NCBI GenBank assembly: GCA_917880885.1
Contig: OU862909.1
Span: forward strand, 31,494,405-31,558,404
Reading direction: 5' to 3'
DNA length: 64,000 nt
From: Limnephilus marmoratus
Taxonomy: Eukaryota; Arthropoda; Insecta; Trichoptera; Limnephilidae
Shown: positions 21,689-32,092 of the stretch, piece after piece
Numbering within the stretch: position 1 is the stretch's first letter
Layout: each line of letters begins with the position of its first letter
Notes under the pieces: model-generated
What the model was told of the DNA's origin: nothing
Databases searched by the model: none
Seen by the model: the letters and a program-made list of their open reading frames with translations, nothing else
Program-made: the position numbers and the translations under genes

Positions 21689-21800
21689 GGGAACGTACCC
21701 TTACCACGTGACCCCCTTTTGAAAATTTTAACCCCCCCTTCCTCCCCCCTCTGTGACCACGTGCAGTATATTCCAAGACCCCCCCTACAGTTTTCACTTA
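21689..21800. mobile_element. Diverged PIF/Harbinger-type MITE copy
   Basis: Starts GGGAACGTACCCTTACCACG after TAA, keeps the C-runs and a CCAAGACCCCCC block, but its right end is eroded. The matching place in the duplicated unit (23252) has no insertion. Confidence 0.55.
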
Positions 21801-21859
21801 GTAATTCATAAATATGATTTGAATCATTTCTTGACAACAAAAAAAAAAAAAAAAAATAT

Positions 21860-22330
21860 TTAGCTTATATTTGTCTTTATTTTTTAATTTTTATTAGTGA
21901 CTATTCAATTACAGGTTTGATGAGAATTACAAGATATGATAATGTATATAAATATTTCATCTGGTTGTTCTTAGTCCTTCCCACTAGGTGGTCCTGTGCT
22001 GAGGCGGACCGGTAGATTTCTTTGATTTTCCGTTATTTAGTTTCTATGATGATTTTAATACATTCTCTAGTATGTCTGCATTAATTTCTTTCACCCATGT
22101 TTCGATTTTTTCCTTAAACTTATTTATCTTTTCTATCTTTTTCAAACTTGGAGGAAGGATGTTTTAAAGTTTGGTTGCCAAATATATGTGGTTTCTTTGG
22201 CCAAAACTTGTCTTGAATTTTGGAACATCTCGTACCTATATCCTTTTTTGAGGCTCTTGTGTCATGTATCCGAGTTTCATTAGGAGATTTTCTGTTTTTA
22301 TAATGATGTGTAAGAATATTCTTGTAATAA
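21860..22330 (-). mobile_element. LINE C-terminus and 3' UTR fragment, minus strand
   Basis: On the minus strand a frame with one stop contains VPKFKTSFGQRNHIYLATKL followed by NILPPSLKK, homologous to the LINE C-terminal peptide at 3340-3567. The CCCACTAGGTGG block of the 3' UTR lies at 21981-21992. Degenerate. Confidence 0.6.
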
Positions 22331-22511
22331 TGTCAAAACACTTAAAAATATCTTTTGAGGGGGTTCTGATATTCTGATATTATATTAATTTAATATATTT
22401 TATATGGGTTAGGTGTTAGGTCGTATGTGAATATTTATTTCTGTCTATGTGTGATTTATTTTAAAGATAATAATAATAGTAATAGTGTGGCATCCAATGA
22501 TCCAATACTTA

Positions 22512-22677
22512 GGGAACGTACCCATACTACGTGACACGTTTAGGGGGGGGGGGGGTCTTCAAAATGTCACGCTCCATACAAATGAGCGGCGGGTTGCTTA
22601 GGATTTTGGTCACCGGGGGGGGGGGGGGGGGGGTTAAAAATTACAAAAAGTTGGTCACGTAGTATGGGTACGTTCCC
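22512..22677. mobile_element. PIF/Harbinger-type MITE (166 bp) with G-runs
   Basis: Ends GGGAACGTACCCATACTACG and the exact inverse, flanked by TTA on both sides (22509-22511, 22678-22680). The uninterrupted paralogous site at about 20957-20970 has a single TTA, so the target duplication is 3 bp. A 3-bp TWA target and GGG-type ends are diagnostic of PIF/Harbinger. The inside holds two long G-runs (about 22541-22554 and 22615-22633). Confidence 0.85.
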
Positions 22678-22759
22678 TTACAATCCATTTCGTTATATCT
22701 TGTTTGAATTTTGTCAAGGATTTAGTTTGTCTGACCATAGCTGATAGTGTATTGTGTAG

Positions 22760-22924
22760 TTAATTAAATGAAGACAATATTAGCGAAAAAATCTGAAATA
22801 CAAAAATCCGAAAAAGATATGGGCACATCTGGGACTCGAACCCAGGACCTTCGGCTTTCTGGGCCGGAAAGCTGGAAAGTATCTTTTTCTGATTTTTCTG
22901 TTTCAGATTGTCTTCATTTAATTA
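22760..22924. mobile_element. tRNA-like fold-back element, shortened copy (165 bp)
   Basis: The left arm and inverted B-box context match 21044-21140; the right arm has lost its tRNA-like part and starts again at CTTTTTCTGATTTTTCTG. The outer inverted repeat TTAATTAAATGAAGACAAT is preserved. The plus-strand frame 22768-22965 is a by-product. Confidence 0.7.
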
Positions 22925-23252
22925 AATATTACGATTTGAGGTTTACTCATAAGCTAAAAATATAATAATAGTAGTCGAAAACCGCCTCCTTTTATAATTT
23001 TCGAACATAACTTGAAGAGAAGTTAGTCATGTAGCACAGTCGATCGACAAGGATTGATAGTATAACTATCGGTAACAGCTCATCGTTCCCAAGCACGATT
23101 GCATATCGCCAACGAATAAGTATCAGTTCACAACGACTAAGTGTTCTTAATATATTCGACGTTAACTGTTGTTTGTACGTTGCCGAACTGATGGAACAAT
23201 GACAAGTTACTGAAAGTTATCCTATCAATCCAGGGCTCTTTTTAGATAAGTT

Positions 23253-23688
23253 TTAAACCACATTATTTTATTGAAAATCTCAGTATTTATTTTTTCATAA
23301 AAACACGAAGTTTTCTCATAATTTTACCAACTTTACATATATCACAAATACCGACAAAATTCACAATACCAAGTCTTGTAGCGTTTCCACCACATGAAAG
23401 AATAAAAACATACATGCGCCTTTGTTAGCTTTAAGTGTGCGATCATTAAACCACAAATTCATCAAATCGCTTACGGAGCCAGCTTACAGCTTACAGGCAA
23501 TACTGTTTACAGCATGATTGCTGGAAGCAGTTTTAATTGTCTCTCCCTTGATTAACGTTTCCTATACCAGCTCTACCAGCTCGGCCTTATTACCTACTCA
23601 ACTCTAGACACTTCCCAAAAGGCTAGGATCATAAATTCATCGACGAAGTTAACATCCCCAAAAAATTTGTCCTACGAATTTTGACATA
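23253..23688. other. Unique AT-rich stretch
   Basis: Nothing recognised. Confidence 0.4.
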
Positions 23689-23689
23689 A

Positions 23690-23788
23690 AATTTCAAAAT
23701 AAAATAAGTGCATTGAAATTTTTGAAGTGAAAACTTTTTGAGCACGTTGTGATTTGAAACTCGATGGAACGAAAAAAAGCGACAATGT
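23690..23788 (+). repeat. Repeat family E, truncated copy
   Basis: Matches 23995-24090 (TTTTTGAAGTG, GTTGTGATTTGAAACTCGAT) and is cut off by the family A insertion at 23789. Confidence 0.6.
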
Positions 23789-23990
23789 GGTCAATGTGTC
23801 CAGGAGTTACGTCCGTAACTCCTGGACACATTGACCCCATATTCCTACCCACCCCTAATATCCTTTTCTTCCCAGAAGTTTCTCTCCATCTTTTCCTAAA
23901 AATACCCTCCACACACCATCCCCAAAGATTACATAGGCCCTGAGGGGAATTATTTTCCTCAGGGCCTCCTGTGTGAAGCTAATGTAAAAA
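23789..23990 (+). repeat. Repeat family A, 5'-truncated copy with a 22-bp palindromic start
   Basis: Runs from ACTCCTGGACACATTGACCC to CTAATGTAAAAAAAAC. Its left boundary is a fold-back: 23789-23810 is the exact reverse complement of 23815-23836, separated by GTCC. The reverse frame 23694-23912 includes the peptide relic. Confidence 0.8.
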
Positions 23991-23994
23991 AAAC

Positions 23995-24245
23995 ATGAAA
24001 TTTCAAAATATAACAGTCGCTTTGAAATTTTTGAAGTGCAAATTTCTTTAGCACTGTTGTGATTTGAAACTCGATGAAACGAAAAATAGCGACACTAAAA
24101 AGAGACAAACACATGCATCTGTAGGATTTAGCCTGCGAGAAAATGAGATAGTATAATCGGTCTCCTCTCTGTGCGGTACTTCGTGGCTTCCTCTCCTCAC
24201 TCTTGCCTACTTTAGTTTTCTGAAGGTTTCACTTCTCCGCGTAAG
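23995..24245 (+). repeat. Repeat family E, longest copy
   Basis: The most complete copy, from AAATTTCAAAATATAAC through AAACTCGATGAAACG, AAAAAGAGACAAACACATGC and the CTCTTGCCTACTTTAGTTTT block. The family A copy sits between two family E pieces, so a tandem pair or a duplicated start is possible. Confidence 0.6.
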
Positions 24246-24462
24246 AATAGGCCACTTGCATGGATTTCATAACGACTTGGAAAAAATCGTGTGGATAATT
24301 TTTTTTACTAAGATTACGAAAAAATGTTTACAAATGTACAGTTTTTTTTTTTAAAGTAAATAAATCCATTATTTGGGCTCGTGACGTCACTACATGCAAA
24401 TGTCCCGTCTCCGAAAATGTTCCTATTAATTTTGTGAAATTCCAAACTGATTTATTTTTTTT

Positions 24463-24930
24463 ACTAGCTGGTTCCCGGCATGCGTTGCTACGCCATTTAA
24501 TAAAGAAATTGTTTCTCCCTACGTGTCCTTTCCCCTTCCGCCTCCCCTTCCTCTCCCGCGTCCCCTTCCCATCTCGCGTTCCCACTCCGCCTCTTCAACC
24601 TTTCCTCTTCCCACTCCACTCCCCCTTTCACCCGTTCCGCGAACACCCCTCCCGAGTTCCCCTTCTCCCCTCCCCCCTCCCCGCTCCCGCATACCATACA
24701 TTCAGTCCCGATACATTCAGTTTTAAAACAGCTCGCGTGCAACCTATTGCAATTTTTATACAAATTTCATAATGCCAGAACTCACCACCACTCACTACAC
24801 AATCCTTGTCCTGACAATAACGAACACAACAATAAAAGAATTATCTAATTTGGTGCAGTCGTTCGGAAGTTATGCGCGTACATACATTTCGGGGATTCAT
24901 TTTTATTTATAGAGAAGAAGAAGATATGGC
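24463..24930 (+). mobile_element. RTE-like remnant with a CT-rich insert
   Basis: Starts ACTAGCTGGTTCCCGGCATG (compare 4833) and ends with the block TTGGTGCAGTCGTTCGGAAG, GCGCGTACATACATTTCGGG and a TTTTTATTTATAGAGAAG tail, the usual ending of RTE-type sequences. The centre 24515-24690 is a C/T-rich low-complexity tract that generates open frames on both strands (24434-24772 and others). Confidence 0.5.
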
Positions 24931-26560
24931 ATCACTTTGATTTCAGGCGAATTTTTGAATTTGACATTTAACGTTCACTAGATTTATTGTTTGTTCTCTG
25001 CGAACTTATCATTTGGTTTGACTTTTTGACAGATGTTATGAAGAGAACCCCGGACATTTTATGTTGTCTGTATGTGTTTTAGAGGTATAATGGTAATGGT
25101 GCTGATTTTAACAAAATCAAATTTTATAATATTCTTATTACTATTATAATTTACAAGTACAAGTATATTACATTGGATTTAGTAATATAGACGTTGAACA
25201 TTATAATCATTTTTGATCAATATGATGGATCAAGGGAAAAAATATTTATGAGATGTAATATTTTTGGAATGCCTCGTTATTCTCCTGTGCCATTCGTGTG
25301 GAAGACGTTCTGTTTTTAAAATGATTTTCGGCTATGTAATTATCGTTTTTTCGCACCCGTAAAATTATGTCCCATCTTTCCGGTTTATAAAAAATGGTCT
25401 GATTTTTCGGATCAAAATTTTCAAAAAATTGCCAGGGTTTCAAAAATACGATTAAAAAGAAAAAAAATACAGAATGTCTTAGAATATTTGCCTAAACCAG
25501 ATTTTTTTTTTAAAAAACGTGATGCAAGTGGCCTATCGCACACTTTTATTTTTTTTCTTCATATTTTACTGATTTGACAATATGGACATGGGTTTCCTTC
25601 AAATATCTCCTGTTTTATTGATTCTAGGTCTCTCATCCGAAGCTGTAATTCTCTTTGGGTCGTCAGTCCGTCCATCTCATCCGTTTGTTTTTCCTAGCCA
25701 AGTACACCAAGTCCGGTGATGTGGGATTTCCAACGGTCATCAATTGAAAGGCGTTGACCGGTTAGTGGCTGAGTTGGCATCGCGTCTGGTTTCCACAGGC
25801 GTCGTGAGTTCAATTCCTTGGGGACGGAATTCCAAAGTCCTCCATCATGACACAAGCAACATTTTACCCTTATTGAATGTTCGTCCATCTTCCTGAAATC
25901 TTCCCTTCATTGAGAACCATTAGTGACCATCCATATTGCGATAATTTTGTTGAATTTGTTAGAAATGGAACCCCCTCTAAAATTAAATGGAAGACTGAAA
26001 GGGTTGAAGCTAACGAAAAAATATTCAAGGAAGCGAAAGCAGCAGTCGACAATGTAATTCTTATACCAACCTTTAAGAATGGCGGTGAGGCATTAAACTG
26101 ACAGAGGAAAGATGAAATGCTGAAGAAATGAGGGGTGTGTGTGGTAAAACCACGTATGACCGTATGAAAAATGTGAAGACTCTCAAAGATTACAAGGCTA
26201 TTGTAAGCGTGAAGAGTAAGGTTATATAGGTTTTAACATATAATGCAAATGAAGTGTAAGGAAAATATATGACGAATGCGTCGAATAAATCATGGACGCC
26301 CAAATACTGGAATTGGGCCATGTCAAGAAACAGTAGGGTATTGTATGTATGAGACGATGCATTAATTTGAATGAAGCAAGGATTGTATGCCATGGCAGAG
26401 TTGTTTGTTTGTTTAGTTTTGCCCTACCTGATATGCAGAGAACCTGAGAGGAAACGGCTTGATGGTTAGTCAGTTAGTAATTTAGTTAACCTCTCAGAAG
26501 TTGAGCGTCAATATATTGGGTCTACAAACACCTACTATTTATATCTGGTTAAGTTAATAT
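24931..26560. other. Mostly unique stretch without a supported gene
   Basis: AT-rich. The best open frame is listed separately (25877-26101). Nothing else recognised. Confidence 0.35.
25877..26101 (+). CDS. Unrecognised ORF (74 aa)
   Basis: Starts at an ATG; the product is hydrophilic with a charged segment KIKWKTERVEANEKIFKEAK and looks more protein-like than most frames here. Downstream, other frames contain further peptide-like pieces (for example MKTLKDYKAIVSVKSKVI in part), so this may be a decayed coding sequence, possibly a retroelement. I do not recognise it. Confidence 0.2.
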   Translation: MFVHLPEIFPSLRTISDHPYCDNFVEFVRNGTPSKIKWKTERVEANEKIFKEAKAAVDNVILIPTFKNGGEALN

Positions 26561-26569
26561 TTGGAACAC

Positions 26570-26968
26570 CAACCACCAATACCTCTGCTACAGGCCACCC
26601 CAAACGGTTTGCTACGTCTGGTGTCTTGGCAGGGGTGCCCGGGTTTATGGGGTGAGGTTTGTCCAGGACTTGACGGCAGATGCGTCTGCCCATTTGCTGC
26701 GTGGCGGGCTGGATCGAGAGAGACTGGTTAATGGAGGCCTTTTGACCTTTCCAGCAGGACTCTCTCGACCCATCCATGCCTTGAACCGCAGTTGGAGGGA
26801 TGAATTCATACGTCCATCACTCCTGGACGCACTGACCACAGATTCCTTCCCACCCGCGTACCTTCTTCCTTCCCAAAACTGGCTATCCTTCTCTTCCTTA
26901 AAAAGACCTCCACACAGCATACCCTTAGATGACATACCTAGGCCCTGAGGGAAATTATTTTCCTTAAA
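26570..26968 (+). repeat. Repeat family A, plus copy
   Basis: Lacks the GGTACCGCC end, begins at ACCAATACCTCTGCTACAGG and runs to the first half of the terminal hairpin. The reverse-strand frame 26645-26935 is fully open for 96 codons, with RSDGRMNSSLQLR and GRESPAGKVKRPP, the best-preserved version of the family's putative peptide. Confidence 0.75.
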
Positions 26969-27235
26969 AAAAATGTCTTCAAGCGGAAAAAAATATTAAG
27001 AACGGAAAGGAAAAGTGATTGTGATAGAGTTGGGTGAAAAGTAAATAACATAGTGTGCTATTACACTTTTAACATTTTTGAAAACCTTTTATGCTAATGA
27101 TTCTGATATTTTTTTATGCCTCTACTGAAGTATAAAGCTGTACCTACTATTTAAACAATTCAGCAGTAAGTACATATTTTAACAAGGTCACTGTACAACA
27201 GGTTTTTTCTGTTTGTTTCTTCTTCACTGCTTTGT

Positions 27236-27445
27236 ATTAATAATAATAATAATAATATACCTTTATTCAATGAAATTGGCAACATTACAACTAAAAAAGT
27301 ACATGTTCAATGTAGATTACATCAGTACAAAAAAATTAACAAGTAGAAAGTAATGTAAGATCGGTTACACAAAAGTAGCATAATTATACAATATTTTTAG
27401 TTGTGCATAGTCTGTCTCACTAGGTGAATCTGTATTGAGGCAGAA
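27236..27445 (-). mobile_element. LINE 3' UTR, minus strand
   Basis: Very close to 2960-3170: AAT microsatellite, CTTTATTCAATGAAATTGGC, AAGTACATGTTCAATGTAG and CTCACTAGGTGAATCTGTAT. A 5'-truncated insertion with only the 3' UTR and tail. Confidence 0.7.
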
Positions 27446-27474
27446 TTAATATGTATTATTTTTCTTTTGCTAAA

Positions 27475-27530
27475 GAAGGAGGTAGCGCAACACGGCATAA
27501 CACCCCAAAAACAAATAACGAAAATACTTT
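27475..27530 (+). mobile_element. Penelope-like 3' terminal fragment
   Basis: GGAGGTAGCGCAACACGGCA followed by TAACACCCCAAAAACAAA is the reverse complement of 9459-9495. Short orphan fragment. Confidence 0.55.
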
Positions 27531-28055
27531 TGGCCGTGAAAATTTATAATTAATATGTATTATTTTTCTTTTGGTAATATGTATTATTTTTCTTTGGGTT
27601 TTTTTACAAGTAATATAATTTAACATATCTTTCTATATTGAAAAAGAAAACATGTACGTAATGGACACTTGTGCTGTTAAATATAAATAATTAAATATTT
27701 TTGCCGGAGCTTCTGTAAGTAAGATAATGTTTTTTGGCGATGATTTTTTGATTTGAGTCTCAAATCGGTCATTTGTAAATTAAATTTACGCCTATAAAAG
27801 TGTTTCTGTAATTTGACTGTCCTAGAACGGGAGACCTTCCTAGTTGGACAGTCAAAGCTTCTTTGTCCTGATGTATTCTTTATAACAAAAAGGAACAAAA
27901 AAACAAATAAACAAATTAAAAAATATATTGAAAAATGTAAAAGTGTTGAGCTAATGTAAAAAAAAAAGATATCGGAGGGTTTCATTTGTTCAACCGGTAC
28001 CTAAATCAATGGAAGGACTCACAGAATCTTTTAGCATAGGTGCGCAGTCCGGAAA
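27531..28055. other. AT-rich stretch with a family A tail scrap
   Basis: GAGCTAATGTAAAAAAAAAA at 27950-27969 is identical to the A-rich end of family A, without the rest. The minus-strand frame 27677-27985 starts with a hydrophobic stretch and then becomes basic; it covers this scrap and is not believable as a gene. Confidence 0.45.
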
Positions 28056-28388
28056 TTGGAAAATTATATGGTTCATATGGTGGCCTTGTTCCGTGGCATG
28101 GAGTCGAGCCGGAGCAATAACGATTGTTGTACTACCTATACGAGCTTAGTTCGCTGGCGCAGCTTTTGGTTATATCGGTCCGTGGTAGGACTGGGACTGG
28201 TAGGCATAGCTTTGGTTAATTGTGTTAAATTAATCACATCCTCTCTCATCATATCTATTTACATGGCGAGTCGTTTTCACATTTGTGATGAAACGATAGT
28301 TTATCGTTTTATGAATGGGATGTACCTACTTCACGTCATTATGTTTTGGTATGCAACGATTAATATGACAAAATATATTTTTACATAG
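28056..28388 (+). CDS. Unrecognised ORF (~110 codons)
   Basis: An open frame with a hydrophobic centre (VVGLGLVGIALVNCVKLITS) and a second hydrophobic segment. It starts at TTG; the first ATG is at about 28068. No family recognised, no promoter or splice context seen. Could be chance. Confidence 0.15.
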   Translation: MENYMVHMVALFRGMESSRSNNDCCTTYTSLVRWRSFWLYRSVVGLGLVGIALVNCVKLITSSLIISIYMASRFHICDETIVYRFMNGMYLLHVIMFWYATINMTKYIFT

Positions 28389-28682
28389 TATACATCACTT
28401 CAATAGTTTTGGACACAACGGAAATATTAAATCAACCACATTAAAAATAATTAAACAACGAAAAAAGTAAGTAATCTATAAAGGTTTTGAAAAAAGAGAA
28501 CCTAACGTTAAAGTTGATTAAGTAAATAATGAGTTCCTTACAATATCGAAAGCTGCTTATAACTTAACGGTCAACACTGCAACAAAACACCCTTTCACAT
28601 ACTCTTCCAATTTCCTCGTTCGGTCTGTGTTCCTCTTAGGAAGATTCACATGTGTCTACTTTAGCAACTTTGCCGCCATTTT

Positions 28683-28800
28683 GACGGCCTCCGTGGTCGA
28701 GGAGTAAAGCTCTTGACTCGCAATCCGAAGGTTGCCGGATCGAATACCGACATGCGCAAATAAATTTTAGTTGATGATTTTTTTTTGAATTTTGTATGAT
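28683..28800 (+). mobile_element. tRNA-derived SINE head
   Basis: GGCCTCCGTGGTCGAGGAGT is an A-box/D-arm-like start; GACTCGCAATCCGAAGG resembles an anticodon arm and variable region; GCCGGATCGAATACCGAC is a B-box and T-arm (consensus GGTTCGANNCC, one or two changes). An AT-rich tail follows. The extra bases in the D-arm make a functional tRNA unlikely. Confidence 0.6.
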
Positions 28801-28861
28801 TTATTTTTGTTATTAAAATAATTAATTCATTAAAAAATATACAGCATACTTGAAGCAGATT

Positions 28862-29118
28862 TGAAGATACTCTGAGTATTGCCGTGGATTTAGACCACCA
28901 TTCAGAATTGAAACATTGCTTGAAATGGCTTTAGCCATGTTTAGTGACCAGATCCGAATAGCCAGGTACTTCCCCACCTTCCTCTAATCCATCTCCTTCC
29001 TCTTCCCACTCCTCACTATCTTCAGTCTCACAACTCACAACATAATCCGATTGGGGATGCCATAGTCTCGCTGGCTCCAGACGGAAGTAGCTGGAACTCT
29101 TGTGAGGTATTCATATAA
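28862..29118 (-). repeat. Repeat family B, minus copy
   Basis: Close copy of 11036-11297, including ACCACCATTCAGAATTGAAA and GGCTCCAGACGG. Preceded by an A/T-rich run. Confidence 0.65.
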
Positions 29119-29234
29119 AAATAATATCTACATAAAGCATAAAATTTTCAGTTTCTTCAATACCATTTTGCATTCTCATCCTAAGGTTCTAAATAGGTAC
29201 TTATGCCTCATACTCAAAATCGATGATCTTCTAA

Positions 29235-29388
29235 GGGAACGTACCTATACTACGTGACCAACTTTTTGCAATTTTTAACACCCTCCCCTCCCCCCTCCCG
29301 GTGACTAAACACCTAAGCCCCCGCCGCTCATTTGCACCAAGCGTGGTATTTTGAAGACCCCCCCCCTGATCGGGTCACGTAGTATGGT
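29235..29388. mobile_element. PIF/Harbinger-type MITE, right end eroded
   Basis: GGGAACGTACCTATACTACG after TAA, then the shared interior (CAACTTTTTGCAATTTTTAA, GCCGCTCATTTG, TTTTGAAGACCCCC). The last ~12 bases of the right end are missing (GTCACGTAGTATGG, then unrelated). Confidence 0.75.
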
Positions 29389-31035
29389 ATTTACCTGATA
29401 TTATTTAGTACATACCTGAATAATTTAATCCTAAAATTCTTGTTTATTTTTAATGATAGGTTGGTATTATTTTCTTACATTTATTTACCTAGGGCAGTTT
29501 TGTGGGTTTTCACCCAAATGTGCAGTTCCCTTAAGCCAAAAACCATAAAATTGCACATTCAATAGACAATCAAATCTCTTCAGGGATCTTCTTCCGAATT
29601 TAAAATGATAAAAAATTATTAAAGCAAAATAAGTACATGTATAAGGTATAAGGTTAGTAATCAACAAGACGGAAGTACTTAGCTATTGCTAAAATCGTCT
29701 TTGTTCTTTTTTCCAAGGCGTTGTTTCTTTCAGTAATCTCAAAATAGAATAAAATTACAAAACAGGTCGAAAAAACTACACGTGTCAGATAAAAGCTCCA
29801 ATAACGAAAAATAGTTGATAAAAAGCATTGCAAAATATTGAGGAAAGCGAAGCAGATATTTTCGCATGATAATTCATTCAACTCGGGGGTTTGAATGAAG
29901 TTAACAGGAAATAAAAGTTGGTATTAATTTATTACTTCATCCAGCTGTGTGAAATGGGATCATGCAAACATTCATGTGCAATTTTTTTTATTAAATATTT
30001 CGCTCTCATTCAGGCAGACTGATTAAAAAAATGTTCAACGCTTCGAGCAGATGTCACTAGTTTTTTAATGTTTGTTTTAGAAGCTCAGACTCGGTCTTGT
30101 TTCAATCTAGTCATTAATCTAAAAACTGTGATATTATGATGTTAAATCTTAAAAGCTTTTCATATTTTGATTTCCTAAGAACAAACTTGTTATTTTTTAA
30201 GCCAGTTTTCGAAACTTGAGCTTTTAAGAATATTTTCAGTTTTTTGTTGAGTAAATTCATATAAAAAATCATTAATTTATTTAAAACAAAATTATTAATT
30301 AATTCATTAATCCACGTCAATTGTTAAATCATGATCAAACAAATGAATATCGTGATTTCATAGATGATTTATACGGTATTATACTAGATGCGCTTACTCC
30401 TCCCAAAGGAATTATAGCTAACGTTTCGGATAGCCTTACAGTTTCGATTATCTGCTTTCGTTGGCCAAAGGAGGGGCAAGCCCAAAAAGGCAAAATACCA
30501 AAATAATAAATCATGGTAATATTTTTGGCCGTGAAAATCGTAAATCACAACACACGGTGATCTTTTTCAGAGGCCTAATAAACTTAATATTTTTACGACA
30601 GGTATCAACCTTATAAGGGATGTTACGTCGTGTTGCTAGCAAGAAGAAACAGACCCAGTCAAAAATAAATAAGTGATGAAGGGATTTTTGGGCGATTGCT
30701 ACCGTTTCCGATTTTTTTTAAATATATACAAATATCGCAGTATTTGCACGTATCCAAATAATTGTTATGTTAATAAATGGATTAAAAGCATGATGTCTCA
30801 ACTGGTGTAAACGTTAAGTGATATCACTGAAGAAGACGGATGCTCTCGTTTACCAAATCAGTCTTTTTGTTTATACCGTCCGCGTATTCCACCATGTGTC
30901 CATGTATCCATGTGGCTGTTGTCTCGGGAAATCACCGGCTTTTGTAAACTCATATCTTAAGATGAAAAAACTACATTATTATACTTTTGAATGTAGCCAT
31001 AACTTTGTGGTTATCCATTATAAATAATTTTTGAC
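29389..31035. other. Mostly unique AT-rich stretch
   Basis: 30405-30545 contains AACGTTTCGGAT and TTTTTGGCCGTGAAAAT, the latter also at 27529-27543, so it may be an old Penelope terminal fragment. No gene seen. Confidence 0.35.
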
Positions 31036-31061
31036 CTGAGGAAGGAACGGTCGTTCCGAAA
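31036..31061 (+). ncRNA. Hammerhead-like core motif
   Basis: CTGAGGA (31036-31042), one extra A, a GGAAC/GTTCC stem with a GGTC loop, then GAAA (31058-31061). This is the same layout as near the Penelope fragment. Upstream and downstream partners for a third stem are not evident. Confidence 0.35.
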
Positions 31062-31248
31062 TCGGTCGCGCTAATAAAATATAATCGGTTCTAAGAAAGA
31101 TATATATTGTTTCATTTATACTAAATTATTACTTTAAAATTAAATAATATCTTTGTAAACACAACTTTTTAATTTATTTAATTGTTTTTTTTTTAAATTA
31201 TATGTCACATCATTAAGTATCTGCTTCGTACGAACATATAAATTATTA

Positions 31249-31407
31249 GGGAACGTACCCATACTACATGACCAACTTTTTGCAATTTTTAACCCCCCTC
31301 TGGTGACCAAAAACCTATGGCCCCCGCCGCTCATTTGTGCCAAGCGTGACATTTTGAAGACCCCCCCCCCCCCCCCTAAACGTGTCACGTAGTATGGGTA
31401 CGTTCCC
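31249..31407. mobile_element. PIF/Harbinger-type MITE (159 bp)
   Basis: GGGAACGTACCCATACTACA to the inverse GTATGGGTACGTTCCC. TTA on the left (31246-31248); TTT on the right, probably a mutated TTA. Same interior and a C-run at about 31361-31376. The minus frame 31140-31388 is an artefact. Confidence 0.8.
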
Positions 31408-31456
31408 TTTTTTTTTTAACGCACCAGATTTAAATGTCCGGGTTAAATTTTCCCCC

Positions 31457-31457
<1 letters not shown>

Positions 31458-31522
<65 letters not shown>
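31458..31522. repeat. 65-base poly-A run
   Basis: Uninterrupted A run after CCCCCC. Could be a retrotransposon tail or a sequencing or assembly artefact. The poly-F frame on the other strand is meaningless. Confidence 0.9.
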
Positions 31523-31524
<2 letters not shown>

Positions 31525-31604
31525 AATTAGAAATTGAATTGAATTAGAAATTGTACTAGTATTTCTATTTCTAATTTCATTCATTCACCTACATACTTTC
31601 AACT

Positions 31605-31798
31605 TACTCTCCAGCCGGACTCTCTCGACTCATCGCCTAGCACCGCAGTGGGAGGGGTGGAATCGTACGTCCTTCACTCCTAGATACATTGACTCCAGAT
31701 TCCTACCCACCCCTGATACCTTTTTCTTCTCAGAGACTCCTCCCCTCCCTTTCCCCCAAAAAAGCCCTATACAGCATCCCCAAATATGATATGAAGGA
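31605..31798 (+). repeat. Repeat family A, plus arm of an inverted pair
   Basis: Starts in the body at CCAGCCGGACTCTCTCGACT and runs to CAGCATCCCCAAATATGAT. It then switches to the minus-oriented copy. Confidence 0.7.
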
Positions 31799-32092
31799 AA
31801 TAGGTAGGATCTTCAGGGTCAGTATGTCCAGGAGTGACGGACGTCTGAATCTATCCCTCCCGATGCGGTGCAAGGCGATGTTCCGAGAGAGTCCGGCTGG
31901 AGAGGTCAAAGAGACTCCCCCAACCATTCTCTCCCAATCCGGTGTGCCATGTAGCTGGTGTTCAGACGCATCGGCGAACCCAGAAACCCCCGCTAAGTCA
32001 CCACGAACGAAGCGAACCACTTGGGATGACCTATGATAGGGGTTTTGGTTATCCAATAAATGGTTCCTGGGGTGGCGGTATCCATACACACT
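31799..32092 (-). repeat. Repeat family A, minus arm of an inverted pair
   Basis: From GGGTCAGTATGTCCAGGAGT through AGAGAGTCCGGCTGGAGAGG to CCAATAAATGGTTCC and GGCGGTATCCAT. The overlapping frames 31689-32036 and 31730-32089 contain the family's peptide relic and its antisense. Confidence 0.7.

Larger units (their letters stand above)
22380..23252. repeat. Segmental duplication, unit 2
   Basis: Direct-orientation copy of 20850-21688, about 1.5 kb downstream. It contains an inserted MITE (22512-22677) and a shortened tRNA-like fold-back (22760-22924) that lacks much of the right arm. Confidence 0.8.

Noticed and set aside
24434..24772. Proline-rich and arginine/glycine-rich ORFs on both strands
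   Set aside because: Products of a C/T-rich low-complexity tract inside an RTE-like remnant.
27677..27985. Minus-strand ORF with a hydrophobic segment as a small membrane protein
   Set aside because: The hydrophobic part is a translation of A/T-rich sequence that includes a family A tail; no supporting context.
31315..31584. ORF with a poly-phenylalanine run
   Set aside because: Translation of a 65-base poly-A on the opposite strand plus part of a MITE.
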